This document shows, piece after piece, positions 29,712 to 45,325 of a stretch of DNA of 64,000 nucleotides; the stretch's first letter is position 1; every line of letters begins with the position of its first letter. The notes beneath the pieces were generated by a model. That model saw only the letters and a program-made list of their open reading frames with translations. It did no database searches and was not told where the DNA came from. Location: positions 2,611,501-2,675,500 of the forward strand of contig CANTAL010000002.1 of assembly GCA_947650365.1 (NCBI GenBank), given 5' to 3'. The translations under genes were made by a program, and so were the position numbers. This stretch comes from Chamaelirium japonicum (Eukaryota > Streptophyta > Magnoliopsida > Liliales > Melanthiaceae).

Positions 29712-32457
29712 TCGTACGATCCATTCTAATTCATTCATACGATCCATTCTAATTCATTCGTACGATCCATTCTAATTCATTCGTACGATCCATTCTAATT
29801 TCATTCATACAATCCATTCTAATTCTTTTGCATGAATGTATCCATTCTAATTCATTCTAATTCAATCCATTCTTACTCATTCGTACGATCCATTCTAATT
29901 CATTCATACGATCCAATCTAATTCATTCGTACGATCCATTCTAATTCATTCGCACAATCTATTCTAATTCATTCGTACGATTCATTCTAATTCATTCGCA
30001 CGATCCATTCGCATTCACTCAAACGATCCATTCTAATTCATTCATATGATCCATTCTAATTCATTCGCACGAATGTATCCATTCTAATTCATTCGTACGA
30101 TCCATTCTAATTCATTCGTACAATCCATTCTAATTTATTCGCACGATCCATTCTAATTCATTCATACGATCCATTCTATTTCATTCGTACGATCCATTCT
30201 TACCCATTCGTACGATCCATTCTTACTCATTCGTACGATCCATTCTAATTCATTCATACGACCCATTCTAATTCATTCGTACGATCCATTCTAATTCATT
30301 CGCACGATCCATTCTAATTCATTCGCACGATCCATTCTAATTCATTCATACGATCCATTCAAATTCATTCATATGATCCACTCTAATTCATTCATACGAT
30401 CCATTCTCATTCATTCGCACGATCCATTCTATTTCATTCGTACGATCAATTCTAATTCATTCGCACGAATGTATCCATTCCAATTCATTCGTACGATCCA
30501 TTTTCTTCTATTTCATTCGTACGATCCATTCGTACGCACAATCTATTCTAATTCATTCGTACGATCAATTCTAATTCATTCGCACGTATCCATTCTAATT
30601 CATTCATACGATCCATTCTATTTCATTCGTACGATCCATTCTTACTCATTCGTATGATCCATTCTAATTCATTCGTACAATCCATTCTAATTCATTCGTA
30701 CGATCCATTCTAATTCATTCGCACAATCTATACGTTCCATTCTAATTCATTCGTAAGATCCATTCTAATTCATTCGCACAATCCGAATGAATTAGAATGG
30801 ATCGTACGAATGAATTAGAATGGATCGTATGAATGAATTAGAGTGGATCATATGAATGGATTAGAATGGATCGTATGAATGAATTAGAATGGATCGTGCG
30901 AATGAATTAGAATGGATCGTGCGAATGAATTAGAATGGATCGTACGAATGAATTAGAATGGGTTGTACGAATGAATTAGAATGGATCGTACGAATGAGTA
31001 AGAATGGATCGTACGAATGAGTAAGAATGGATCGTACGAATGAAATAGAATGGATCGTATGAATGAATTAGAATGGATCGTGCGAATGAATTAGAATGGA
31101 TTGTACGAATGAATTAGAATGGATCTTACGAATGAATTAGAATGGATACATTCGTGCGAATCCATTCTATTTCATTCGTACGATCCATTCTAATTCATTC
31201 GCACGATCCATTCTAATTCATTCATACGATCCATTCTAATTCATTCGTATGATCCATTCTAATTCATTCGTACGATCCATTCTAATTCATTCGCATAATT
31301 TATTATAATTCATTCGTACGATCCATTCTAATTCATTCGCACGATCCATTCTAATTCATTTGCACAATCTATTCTAATTCATTCGTACGATCCATTCTAA
31401 TTCATTCGCACGATCCATTCTAATTCATTCATACGATCCATTCTATTTCATTCGTACGATCCATTCTAATTCATTCGTACGATCCATTCTAATTCATTCG
31501 TACGATTCATTCTAATTCAATCCATTCTAATTCATTCGTACGATCCATTCTTACTCATTCGTACGATCCACTCTAATTCATTCGCACGAATGAATCCATT
31601 CTAATTTATTCGTATGATCCATTCTAATTCATTCGCATGAATGTATCCATTCTAATTCATTCGTACGATCCATTCTAATTCATTCATATGATCCATTCTA
31701 ATTCATTCGTATGATCCATTTTAATTCATTCGCATGAATGTATCCATTCTAATTCATTCATACGATCCATTCTAATTCATTCGCACAATCTATTCTAATT
31801 CATTCATACGATCCATTCTAATTTATTCGCACGATCCATTCTAATTTATTCATACGATCCATTCTAATTCGTAGAATTGATCGTACGAATGAATTAGAAT
31901 GGATACATTCGTGCGAATGAATTAGAATGGATTGTACGAATAAATTAGAATGGATCGTACGAATGAATTAGAATATGGATCGTACGAAGGAATTAGAATG
32001 GATCGTACGAATGAATTAGAATGGATACATTCATGCGAAAAGAATTAGAATAGATCGTATGAATGAATTAGAATGGATCGTACGAAGGAATTAGAATAGA
32101 TCATACGAAGAAATTAGAATGGATCGTACGAATGAATTTGAATGGATCGTATGAATGAATTAGAATGGATCGTGCGAATGAATTAAAATGGATCGTACGA
32201 AGGAATTAGAATGGATCATGCGAGTGAATTAGAATAGATCATACGAATGAATTAGAATGGATCGTACGAATGAATAAGAATGGATACATTCGTGCAAAAG
32301 AATTCGAATGGATTGTATGAATGAATTAGAATGGATCGTTTGAGTGAATGCGAATGGATCGTGCGAATGAATTAGAATGGATTGTACGAATGAATTAGAA
32401 TGGATCGTACGAATGAAGTAGAATGGATACATTCATGCGAATCCATTCTATTTCATT
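29712..32457. repeat. Higher-order satellite block B, copy 1
   Basis: About 2.75 kb of satellite directly followed by a second copy. The marker CTTTTGCATGAATG at 29825 recurs at 32570 (offset 2,745). Downstream markers are offset by 2,758 because copy 2 has 13 extra bases (around 33280, compared with 30535). Runs: F to 30785, R to 31150, F to 31873, R to 32430. The same order is found in copy 2. Confidence 0.88.
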
Positions 32458-35203
32458 CGTACGATCCATTCTAATTCATTCATACGATCCATTCTAATTC
32501 ATTCGTACGATCCATTCTAATTCATTCGTACGATCCATTCTAATTTCATTCATACAATCCATTCTAATTCTTTTGCATGAATGTATCCATTCTAATTCAT
32601 TCTAATTCAATCCATTCTTACTCATTCGTACGATCCATTCTAATTCATTCATACGATCCAATCTAATTCATTCGTACGATCCATTCTAATTCATTCGCAC
32701 AATCTATTCTAATTCATTCGTACGATTCATTCTAATTCATTCGCACGATCCATTCGCATTCACTCAAACGATCCATTCTAATTCATTCATATGATCCATT
32801 CTAATTCATTCGCACGAATGTATCCATTCTAATTCATTCGTACGATCCATTCTAATTCATTCGTACAATCCATTCTAATTCATTCGCACGACCCATTCTA
32901 ATTCATTCATAAGATCCATTCTATTTCATTCGTACGATCCATTCTTACCCATTCGTACGATCCATTCTTACTCATTCGTACGATCCATTCTAATTCATTC
33001 ATACGACCCATTCTAATTCATTCGTACGATCCATTCTAATTCATTCGCACGATTCATTCTAATTTATTCGCACGATCCATTCTAATTCATTCATACGATC
33101 CATTCAAATTCATTCATATGATCCACTCTAATTCATTCATACGATCCATTCTCATTCATTCGCACGATCCATTCTATTTCATTTGTACGATCAATTCTAA
33201 TTCATTCGCACGAATGTATCCATTCCAATTCATTCGTACGATCCATTTTCTTCTATTTCATTCATACGATCCATTCGTACGATCCATTCATTCGCACAAT
33301 CTATTCTAATTCATTCGTACGATCAATTCTAATTCATTCGCACGTATCCATTCTAATTCATTCATACGATCCATTCTATTTCATTCGTACGATCCATTCT
33401 TACTCATTCGTATGATCCATTCTAATTCATTCGTACAATCCATTCTAATTCATTCGTACGATCCATTCTAATTCATTCGCATAATCTATACGTTCCATTC
33501 TAATTCATTCGTAAGATCCATTCTAATTCATTCGCACAATCCGAATGAATTAGAATGGATCGTACGAATGAATTAGAATGGATCGTATGAATGAATTAGA
33601 GTGGATCATATAAATGGATTAGAATGGATCGTATGAATGAATTAGAATGGATCGTGCGAATAAATTAGAATGGATCGTGCGAATGAATTAGAATGGATCG
33701 TACGAATGAATTAGAATGGGTTGTACGAATGAATTAGAATGGATCGTACGAATGAGTAAGAATGGATCGTACGAATGAGTAAGAATGGATCGTACGAATG
33801 AAATAGAATGGATCGTATGAATGAATTAGAATGGATCGTGCGAATGAATTAGAATGGATTGTACGAATGAATTAGAATGGATCTTACGAATGAATTAGAA
33901 TGGATACATTCGTGCGAATCCATTCTATTTCATTCGTACGATCCATTCTAATTCATTCGCACGATCCATTCTAATTCATTCATACGATCCATTACAATTC
34001 ATTCGTATGATCCATTCTAATTCATTCGTACGATCCATTCTAATTCATTCGCACAATTTATTATAATTCATTCGTACGATCCATTCTAATTCATTCGCAC
34101 GATCCATTCTAATTCATTTGCACAATCTATTCTAATTCATTCGTACGATCCATTCTAATTCATTCGCACGATCCATTCTAATTCATTCATACGATCCATT
34201 CTATTTCATTCGTACGATCCATTCTAATTCATTCGTACGATCCATTCTAATTCATTCGTACGATTCATTCTAATTCAATCCATTCTAATTCATTCGTACG
34301 ATCCATTCTTACTCATTCGTACGATCCACTCTAATTCATTCGCACGAATGAATCCATTCTAATTCATTCGTATGATCCATTCTAATTCATTCGCATGAAT
34401 GTATCCATTCTAATTCATTCGTACGATCCATTCTAATTCATTCATATGATCCATTCTAATTCATTCGTATGATCCATTTTAATTCATTCGCACGAATGTA
34501 TCCATTCTAATTCATTCATACGATCCATTCTAATTCATTCGCACAATCTATTCTAATTCATTCATACGATCCATTCTAATTTATTCGCACGATCCATTCT
34601 AATTCATTCATACGATCCATTCTAATTCGTAGAATTGATCGTACGAATGAATTAGAATGGATACATTCGTGCGAATGAATTAGAATGGATTGTACGAATA
34701 AATTAGAATGGATCGTACGAATGAATTAGAATATGGATCGTACGAAGGAATTAGAATGGATCGTACGAATGAATTAGAATGGATACATTCGTGCGAAAAG
34801 AATTAGAATAGATCGTATGAATGAATTAGAATGGATCGTACGAAGGAATTAGAATAGATCATACGAAGAAATTAGAATGGATCGTACGAATGAATTTGAA
34901 TGGATCGTATGAATGAATTAGAATGGATCGTGCGAATGAATTAAAATGGATCGTACGAAGGAATTAGAATGGATCATGCGAGTGAATTAGAATAGATCAT
35001 ACGAATGAATTAGAATGGATCGTACGAATGAATAAGAATGGATACATTCGTGCAAAAGAATTCGAATGGATTGTATGAATGAATTAGAATGGATCGTTTG
35101 AGTGAATGCGAATGGATCGTGCGAATGAATTAGAATGGATTGTACGAATGAATTAGAATGGATCGTACGAATGAAGTAGAATGGATACATTCATGCGAAT
35201 CCA
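32458..35203. repeat. Higher-order satellite block B, copy 2
   Basis: Tandem direct copy of 29712-32457, including all strand flips, so the flips were already present when the block duplicated. Runs: F to 33540, R to 33908, F to 34628, R to 35185. Differences are isolated substitutions (for example CGATCCATTC against CGACCCATTC near 32890) plus the 13-bp indel. Confidence 0.88.
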
Positions 35204-38200
35204 TTCTATTTCATTCGTACGATCCATTCTAATTCATTCGCACGATCCATTCTAATTCATTCGTACGATCCATTCTAATTCATTCGTACGATCCATTCTA
35301 ATTCATTCGTACGATCCATTCTAATTCATTCGCACAATCTATTCTAATTCATTCGAACGATCCATTCTAATTCATTCATACGATCCATTCTAATTCATTC
35401 GTACAATCTATTCTATTTCATTCGTACAATCCATTCTTACTCAATCGTATGATCCATTCTAATCCATTCGCACAATCTACTCTAATTTATTCGTACGATC
35501 CATTCTATTTCATTTGCACGAAGGTATCCATTCTAATTCATACAATCTATTCTAATTCATTCGTACGATCCAATCTAATTCATTCATACAATCCATTCTA
35601 ATTCATTCGCACGAATGTATCCATTCTAATTCATACGTACGATCTATTCTAATTCATTCGTGTTATCCATTCTAATTCATTCGCACAATCCATTCTAATT
35701 CATTTGCACGATCAATTCTAATTCATTCATACAATCCATTCTAATTCTTTTGCACGAATGTATCCATTCTAATTCATTACGAATGAGTAAGAATGGATTG
35801 TACGAATGAATTAGAATGGTTACATTCGTGCGAATGAATTAGAATGGATCATACGAATGAATTAGAATGGATCGTATGAATGAATTAGAATGGATCGTAC
35901 GAATGAATTAGAATGGATCGTACGAAGGAATTAGAATGGATCGTACGAAGGAATTAAAATGGATCGTATGAATGAATTAGAATGGATCGTGCGAATGAAT
36001 TAGAATGGATCGTACGAATGAATTAGAATGGATCGTTCGAATGAATTAGAATAGATTGTGCGAATGAATTAGAATGGATCGTACGAATGAATTAGAATGG
36101 ATCGTACGAATGAATTAGAATGGATCGTACGAATGAATTAGAATGGATCGTAAGAATGAATTAGAATGGATCGTGCGAATGAATTAGAATGGATCGTATG
36201 AATGAAATAGAATGGATTCGCACGAATGTATCCATTCTAATTCATTCGTACGATCCATTCTAATTCATTCGTACAATCCATTCTAATTCATTCGCACGAT
36301 CCATTCGCATTCACTCAAACGATCCATTCTAATTCATTCATACAATCCATTCTAATTCTTTTGGACGAATGTATCCATTCTAATTCATTCGTACGATCCA
36401 TTCTAATTCATTCGTATGATCTATTCTAATTCATTCGCATGATCCATTCTAATTCCTTCGTACGATCCATTTTAATTCATTCGTACGATCCATTCTAATT
36501 CATTCAGAAGATCCTTTCTAATTCATTCGTACGATCCATTCTAATTCATTCTTACGATCCATTCTAATTCATTCGTACGATCCATTCTAATTCTTTCGCA
36601 CGATCCATTCTAATTCATTCGCACGATCCATTCTAATTCATTCGCATGATCCATTCTAATTCATTCGCACGATCCATTCTAATTTATTCGCACGATCCAT
36701 TCTAATTCATTTGCACGAAGGTATCCATTCTAATTCATTCGTACGATCCATTCTAATTCATTCGCATGATCCATTCTAATTCATTCGCACGATCCATTCT
36801 AATTTATTCGCACGATCCATTCTAATTCATTTGCACGAAGGTATCCATTCTAATTCATTCGTACTATCCATTCTAATTCATTCGTACTATCCATTCTAAT
36901 TTCTTCGTACGATCTATTCTAATTCCTTCGTTCGATCCATTCTAATTCATTCGTACGATCCATTCTAATTCATTCGTACGATCCATTCTAATTCATTCGT
37001 TTGATCCATTCTAATTCATTCGCACGATTCATTCTAATTCATGCATACGATCCAATCTAATTCATTCATACGATCCATTCTAATTCATTCGCACGAATGT
37101 ATCCATTCTAATTCATTCGTACATGTATGAATGAATTTGAATGGATCGTACGAATGAATTAGAATGGATTGTATGAATGAATTAGAATGGATCGTGCGAA
37201 TGAATTAGAATGGATCGTATGAATAAATTAGAATGGATCGTATGAGTGAATTAGAATGGATACAAAGGAATTAGAATGGATCGTACGAAGGAATTAGAAT
37301 GGAGAATGGATCGTGCGAATGAATTAGAATGGATCATACGAAGGAATTAGAATGGATCGTACGAATGAATTAGAATGGATCGTACGAATGAATTAGAATG
37401 GATCGTACGAAGGAATTAGAAAGGATCGTACGAATGAATTAGAATGGATCGTACGAAGGAATTAGAATGGATTGTACGAAGGAATTAGAATGGATAGTAC
37501 GAATGAATTAGAATGGATACCTTCGTGCAAATGAATTAGGATGGATCGTACGAATGAGTAAGAATGGATCGTACGAATGAAATAGAATGGATCGTATGAA
37601 TGATATAGAATTGATCGTGCGAATGAATTAGAATGGATCGTACGAATGAATTAGAATGGATACATTCGTGTGAATGAATTATAATGGATCATATAAATGA
37701 ATTAGAATCGATCGTACGAATGAATTAGAATGGATCCTGCGAATGAATTAGAATGGATCATGCGAATGAAGTAGAATAGATTGTGCGAATGGATTAGAAT
37801 GGATCATATGATTGAGTAAGAAAGGATTGTACGACTGAATTAGAATGAATTAGAATGGATTCATTCGTGCGAATGAATTAGAATGGATCATACGATTGAG
37901 TAAGAATGGATTGTACGAATGAAATAGAATAGATCGTACGAATGAATTAGAATGGATCATGCTAATGAATTAGAATCGATCGTACGAATGAATTAGAATA
38001 GATTGTGCGAATGAATTAAAATGGATCATATAAATGAATTAGAATGGATCGTATGAATGAATTAGAATGGATCGTGCGAATGAATTAAAATGGATCGTAT
38101 GAATGAAATAGAATGGATCGTATGAATTAGAATGGATCGTACGAATGAAATAGAATGGATCATACGAATGAATTAGAATAGATTGTGCGAATGGATTAGA

Positions 38201-40639
38201 ATGGATCATACGATTGAGTAAGAAAGGATTGTACGAATGAAATAGAATAGATCGTACGAATGAATTAGAATGGATCGTATGAATGAATTAGAATGGATCG
38301 TACAAATGAATTAGAATGGATCGTACGAATGAATTAGAATGGATACATTCGTGTGAATGAATTAGAATGGATCGTATGAATGAATTAGAATCGATCGTAC
38401 GAATGAATTAGAATGGATCATGCAAATGAATTAGAATGGATCGTGCGAATGAATTAGAATGGATCGCACGAATGAAATAGAATGGATTGTACGAATGAGA
38501 TAGAATGGATCGTACGAATGAATTAGAATGGATACATTCATGCGAATGAATTAGAATGGATCATACGAATGAATTATAATGGATTCATTCCTGCGAATGA
38601 ATTAGAATGGATCGTACGAATGAGTAAGAATGGATCGTATGAATGAATTAGAATGGATTGAATTAGAATGAATCGTACGAATGAATTAGAATGGATCGTA
38701 CGAATGAATTAGAATGGATCGTACGAATGAATTAGAATGGATTGAATTAGAATGAATCGTACGAATGAATTAGAATGAATCATACCGTAAGAATGAATTA
38801 TAATGAATCATACGAAGGAAGTAGAATGGATCGTACGAATGAATTAGAATGGATCTTACGAATGAATTAGAATGGATCGTACGAAGGAATTAGAATGGAT
38901 CGTACGAAGGAATTAGAATGGATAGTAGGAATGAATTAGAATGGATACCTTCATGCAAATGAATTAGAATGGATCGTACGAATGAGTAAGAATGGATCGT
39001 ACGAATGAAATAGAATGGATCGTATGAATGAATTAGAATGGATCGTATGAATGAATTAGAATGGATACATTCGTGCGAATCCATTCTATTTCATTCGTAC
39101 GATCCATTCTAATTCATTCGCACGATCCATTCTAATTCATTCATACGATCCATTCAAATTCCTTCGTATGATCCATTCTAATTCATTCGTACGATCCATT
39201 CCAATTCATTCGCACGATCCATTCTAATTCATGCATACGATCCATTCTACTTCATTCGTACGATCCATTCTAATTCATTCGTACGATCCATTCTAATTCA
39301 TTCGCACAATCTATTCTAATTCATTCGTACGATCCATTCTAATTCATTCGCACGATCCATTCTAATTCATTCATACGATCCATTCTATTTCATTCGTACG
39401 ATCCATTCTTACTCATTCGTACGATCCATTCTAATTCATTTGCACGAAGGTATCCATTCTAATTCATTCGTACTATCCATTCTAATTCCTTCGTACGATC
39501 CATTCTAATTCCTTCGTACGATCCATTCGGATACATGCGTGCGAATCCATTCTATTTTATTCGTACGATCCATTCTAATTCATTCGCACGATCCATTCTA
39601 ATTCATTCATACGATCCATTCTAATTCATTCGTACGATCCATTCTAATTCATTCGTACGATCCATTCTAATTCATTCGCACAATCTATTCTAATTCATTC
39701 GTACGATCCATTCTAATTCATTCGTACGATCCATTCTAATTCATTCGTACAATCTTTTCTAATTCATTCGTACGATCCATTCTAATTCATTCGCACGATC
39801 CATTCAAATTCATTCATACGAATCCATTCTATTTCATTCGTACGATCTATTCTATTTCATTCGTACAATCTATTCTAATTCATTCATACGATCCATTCTA
39901 ATTCATTCGTACGATCCATTCTAATTCATTCGCACGATCCATTCTAATTCATTCATACGATCCATTCTAATTCATTCATACCATCCATTCTAATTTATTC
40001 GCACGATCCATTCTAATTCATTCGTACGATCCATTCTACGATCCATTCTAATTCATTCGTACGTTCCATTCTAATTCATTAGCACAATCTATTCTAATTC
40101 ATTCGTACGATCCATTCTAATTCATTCGTACAATCTATTCTAATTCATTCGTATGATCCATTCTAATTCAATCCATTCTAATTCATTCGTACGATCCATT
40201 CTAATTCATTCGTACGATCCATTCTAATTCATTTGTACGATTCATTCTAATTCAATCCATTCTAATTCATTCGTACGATCCATTCTTACTCATTCGTACG
40301 ATCCATTCTAATTCATTCGCACGAATGAATCCATTCTAATTCATTCGTTCGATCCATTCGTATTCTTTCGTACGATCCATTCTAATTCATTCGCACGATC
40401 CATTCTAATTCATTCATACGATCCATTCTAATTCATTAGTACGATCTATTCTATTTCATTCGTACAATCCATTCTAATTCATTCGTACGATCCATTCTAA
40501 TTCATTCGTACGATCCATTCTAATTCCTTCGTATGATCCATTCTAATTCATTCGTACTGTATGATTCATTCTAATTCATTCGTACGATTCATTCTAATTC
40601 AATCCATTCTAATTCATTCATACGATCCATTCTAATTCA
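35204..40639. repeat. 23-bp satellite
   Basis: Runs: F 35204-35780, R to 36215, F to 37120, R to 39070, F to 40639. A local tandem duplication of about 115 bp is visible at 36605-36840, where the string ending CATTTGCACGAAGG occurs twice in succession. No sequence other than satellite is present. Confidence 0.88.
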
Positions 40640-42327
40640 TTCGTACGAATGAATTAGAATGGATCGTATGAATGAATTAGAATGGATCGTGCGAATGAAT
40701 TAGAATGGATCGTGCGAATGAAATAGAATGGATCGTACGAATGAATTAGAATGGATTGAATTAGAATGAATCGTACGAATGAATTAAAATGGATCGTACG
40801 AATGAATTAGAATGGATCGTACGAATGAATTAGAATGGATTGAATTAGAATGGATCGTACGATAAGAATGGATCGTACGAAGGAATTAGAATGGATCGTA
40901 CGAAGGAATTAGAATGGATAGTACGAATGAATTAGAATGGATACCTTCGTGCAAATGAATTAGAATGGATCGTACGAATGAGTAAGAATGGATCGTACGA
41001 ATGAAATAGAATGGATCGTATGAATGAATTAGAATGGATCGTGCGAATGAATTAGAATGGATCGTACGAATGAATTAGAATAGATTGTGCGAATGAATTA
41101 GAATGGATCGTACGAATGAATTAGAATGGATCGTACGAATGAATTAGAATGGATCGTATGAATGAATTAGAATGGATCGTGCGAATGAATTAGAATGGAT
41201 CGTACGAATGAAATAGAATGGATTCGCACGAATGTATCCATTCTAATTCATTCGTACGATCCAATATAATTCATTCGCACGATCCATTCTAATTCATTCG
41301 TACGATCCATTCTAATTCATTCGTACGATCCATTCTAATTCATTCGCACAATCTATTCTAATTCATTCGTACGATTCATTCTAATTCATTCGCACGATCC
41401 ATTCTAATTCATTCATACGATCCATTCTATTTCATTCGTACGATCCATTCTTACTCATTCGTACGATCCAATCTAATTCATTTGCACGAAGGTATCCATT
41501 CTAATTCATTCGTACTATCCATTCTAATTCATTCGCACGATCCATTCTAATTCATTCATACGATCCATTCTATTTCATTCGTACGATCCATTCTAATTCA
41601 TTCACACGATCCATTCTAATTCATTCGTATGATCCATTCTAATTCATTCGTACGATCCATTCTAATTCATTCATACGATCCATTCTAATTCATTCGCACG
41701 ATCCATTCTAATTCATTCATACGATCCATACTAATTCATTCGTACGATCCATTCTAATTCATTCGTATTAGAATGGATTGTACGAATGAATTAGAATGGA
41801 TCGTACGAATGAATTAGAATGGATACATTCGTGCGAATCCATTCTATTTCATTCGTACGATCCATTCTAATTCATTTGCACGATCCATTCTAATTCATTC
41901 ATACGATCCATTCTAATTCATTCGTACGATCCATTCTAATTCATTCGTACGATCCTATGATCCATTCTAATCCATTCGCACAATCTACTCTAATTCATTT
42001 GTACGATCCATTCTATTTCATTTGCACGAAGGTATCCATTATAATTCATACAATCCATTCTAATTCATTCATACGATCCAATCTAATTCATTCATATGAT
42101 CCATTCTAATTCATTCGCACGAATGTATCCATTCTAATTCATTCGTACGATCCATTCTAATTCATTTGTACGAATGTATCCACTCTAATTCATTCATACG
42201 ATCCATTCTAATTCCTTCGTATGATCCATTCTAATTCATTCGTACGGTATGATTCATTCTAATTCATTCGTACGATTCATTCTAATTCAATCCATTCTAA
42301 TTCGTTCATACGATCCATTCTAATTCA
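40640..42327. repeat. Higher-order satellite block C, unit 1
   Basis: First of three consecutive units with the order R about 580 bp, F about 540 bp, R about 60 bp, F about 500 bp. Markers are TCGTACGATAAGAATGG (near 40855, recurring near 42543 and 43978) and CCTATGATCCATTC (near 41955, recurring near 43390 and 45055). Unit length is about 1,688 bp. It opens at a perfect palindromic flip (CATTCGTACGAATG) near 40640. Confidence 0.85.
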
Positions 42328-43762
42328 TTCGTACGAATGAATTAGAATAGATCGTATGAATGAATTAGAATGGATCGTGCGAATGAATTAGAATGGATCG
42401 TGCGAATGAAATAGAATGGATCGTACGAATGAATTAGAATGGATTGAATTAGAATGAATCGTACGAATGAATTAGAATTGATCGTACGAATGAATTAGAA
42501 TGGATCGTACGAATGAATTAGAAAGGATTGAATTAGAATGGATCGTACGATAAGAATGGATCGTACGAAGGAATTAGAATGGATCGTACGAAGGAATTAG
42601 AATGGATAGTACGAATGAATTAGAATGGAAACCTTCATGCAAATGAATTAGAATGGATCATACGAATGAGTAAGAATGGATCGTATGAATAAAATAGAAT
42701 GGATCGTATGAATGAATTAGAATGGATCGTGCGAATGAATTAGAATGGATCGTATGAATGAATTAGAATAGATTTTGCGAATAAATAAGAATGGATCGTA
42801 CGAATGAATTAGAATGGATCGTACGAATGAATTAGAATGGATCGTATGAATGAATTAGAATGGATCGTACTTGCACGAAGGTATCCATTCTAATTCATTC
42901 ATACTATCCATTCTAATTCATTCGCACGATCCATTCTCATTCATTCATACGATCCATTCTATTTCATTCGTACGATCCATTCTAATTCGTTCGCACGATC
43001 CATTCTAATTCATTCATACGATCCATTCTAATTCATTAGTACGATCTATTCTAATTCATTCGTACAATCCATTCTAATTCATTCGCACAATCAATTCTAA
43101 TTCATTCGTACGATCCATTCTAATTCATTCGCACCATCCATTCTAATTCATTCATACGATCCATTCTAATTCTTTCGTACGATCCATTCTAATTTATTCG
43201 TATTAGAATGGATTGTACGAATGAATTAGAATGGATCGTACGAATAAATTAGAATGGATACATTCGTGCGAATCCATTCTATTTCATTCATACGATCAAT
43301 TGTAATTCATTCGCACGATCCATTCTAATTCATTCATACGATCCATTCTAATTCATTCGTACGATCCATTCTAATTCATTCGTACGATCCTATGATCCAT
43401 TCTAATCCATTCGCACAATCTACTCTAATTCATTCGTACGATCCATTCTATTTCATTTGCACGAAGGTATCCATTCTAATTCATACAATCCATTCTAATT
43501 CATTCATACGATCCAATCTAATTCATTCATACGATCCATTCTAATTCATTCACACGAATGTATCCATTCTAATTCATTCGTACGATCTATTCTAATTCAT
43601 TTGTACGAATGTATCCACTCTAATTCATTCATACGATCCATTCTAATTCCTTCGTATGATCCATTCTAATTCATTCGTACGGTATGATTCATTCTAATTC
43701 ATTCGTACGATTCATTCTAATTCAATCCATTCTAATTCATTCATACGATCCATTCTAATTCA
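42328..43762. repeat. Higher-order satellite block C, unit 2 (internally deleted)
   Basis: Second unit, about 1,435 bp. It is about 250 bp shorter than unit 1 because a deletion near 42870 fuses the end of the reverse run directly to the forward run. The unit 1 sequence containing the usual R-to-F junction (41220) is missing. The breakpoint reads GGATCGTACTTGCACGAAGG. Confidence 0.85.
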
Positions 43763-45325
43763 TTCGTACGAATGAATTAGAATGGATCGTATGAATGAAT
43801 TAGAATGGATCGTGCGAATGAATTAGAATGGATCGTGCGAATAAAATAGAATGGATCGTACGAATGAATTAGAATGGATTGAATTAGAATGAATCGTACG
43901 AATAAATTAGAATGGATCGTACGAATGAATTAGAATGGATCGTACGAATGAATTAGAATGGATTGAATTAGAATGGATCGTACGATAAGAATGGATCGTA
44001 CGAAGGAATTAGAATGGATCGTACGAAGGAATTAGAATGGATAGTACGAATGAATTAGAATGGATACCTTCGTGCAAATGAATTAGAATGGATCGTACGA
44101 ATGAGTAAGAATGGATCGTACGAATGAAATAGAATGGATCGTATGAATGAATTAGAATGGATCGTGCGAATGAATTAGAATGGATCGTATGAATGAATTA
44201 GAATAGATTGTGCGAATTAATTAGAATGGATCGTACGAATGAATTAGAATGGATCGTACGAATGAATTAGAATGGATCGTACGAATGAATTAGAATGGAT
44301 CGTACGAATGAAATAGAATGGATTCGCACGAATGTATCCATTCTAATTCATTCGTACGATCCATTCTAATTCATTCGCACGATCCATTCTAATTCATTCA
44401 TACGATCCATTCTAATTCATTCGTACGATCCATTCTAATTCATTCGTAGGATCCATTCTAATTCATTCGCACAATCTATTCTAATTCATTCGTACGATCC
44501 ATTCTAATTCATTCGCACGATCCATTCAAATTCATTCATACGATCCATTCTATTTCATTCGTCCGATCCATTCTTACTCATTCGTACGATCTATTCTAAT
44601 TCATTTGCACGAAGGTATCCATTCTAATTCATTCATACTATCCATTCTAATTCATTCGCACGATCCATTCTAATTCATTCATACGATCCATTCTACTTCA
44701 TTCGTACGATCCATTCTAATTCATTCGCACGATCCATTCTAATTCATTTATACGATCCATTCTAATTCATTTGTACGATCCATTCTAATTCATTCGCACG
44801 ATCCATTCTAATTCATTCATACGATCCATTCTAATTCATTCGTACGATCCATTCTAATTTGTTCGTATTAGAATGGATTGTACGAATGAATTAGAATGGA
44901 TCATACGAATGAATTAGAATGGATACATTCGTGCGAATCCATTCTATTTCATTCGTACGATCCATTCTAATTCATTCGCACGATCCATTCTAATTCATTC
45001 ATACGATCCATTCTAATTCATTCGTACGATCCATTCTAATTCATTCGTACGATCCTATGATCCATTCTAATCCATTCGCACAATCTACTCTAATTCATTC
45101 GTACGATCCATTCTATTTCATTTGCACGAAGGTATCCATTCTAATTCATACAATCCATTCTAATTCATTCATACGATCCAATCTAATTCATTCATATAAT
45201 CCATTCTAATTCATTCGCACGAATGTATCCATTCTAATTCATTCGTACGATCCATTCTAATTCATTTGTACGAATGTATCCACTCTAATTCATTCATACG
45301 ATCCATTCTAATTCATTCGCACGAA
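43763..45325. repeat. Higher-order satellite block C, unit 3
   Basis: Third unit. It keeps the junction (44320) that unit 2 lost, so it resembles unit 1 more than its neighbour does. Runs: R to 44325, F to 44870, R to 44930, F to 45325. Confidence 0.82.
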
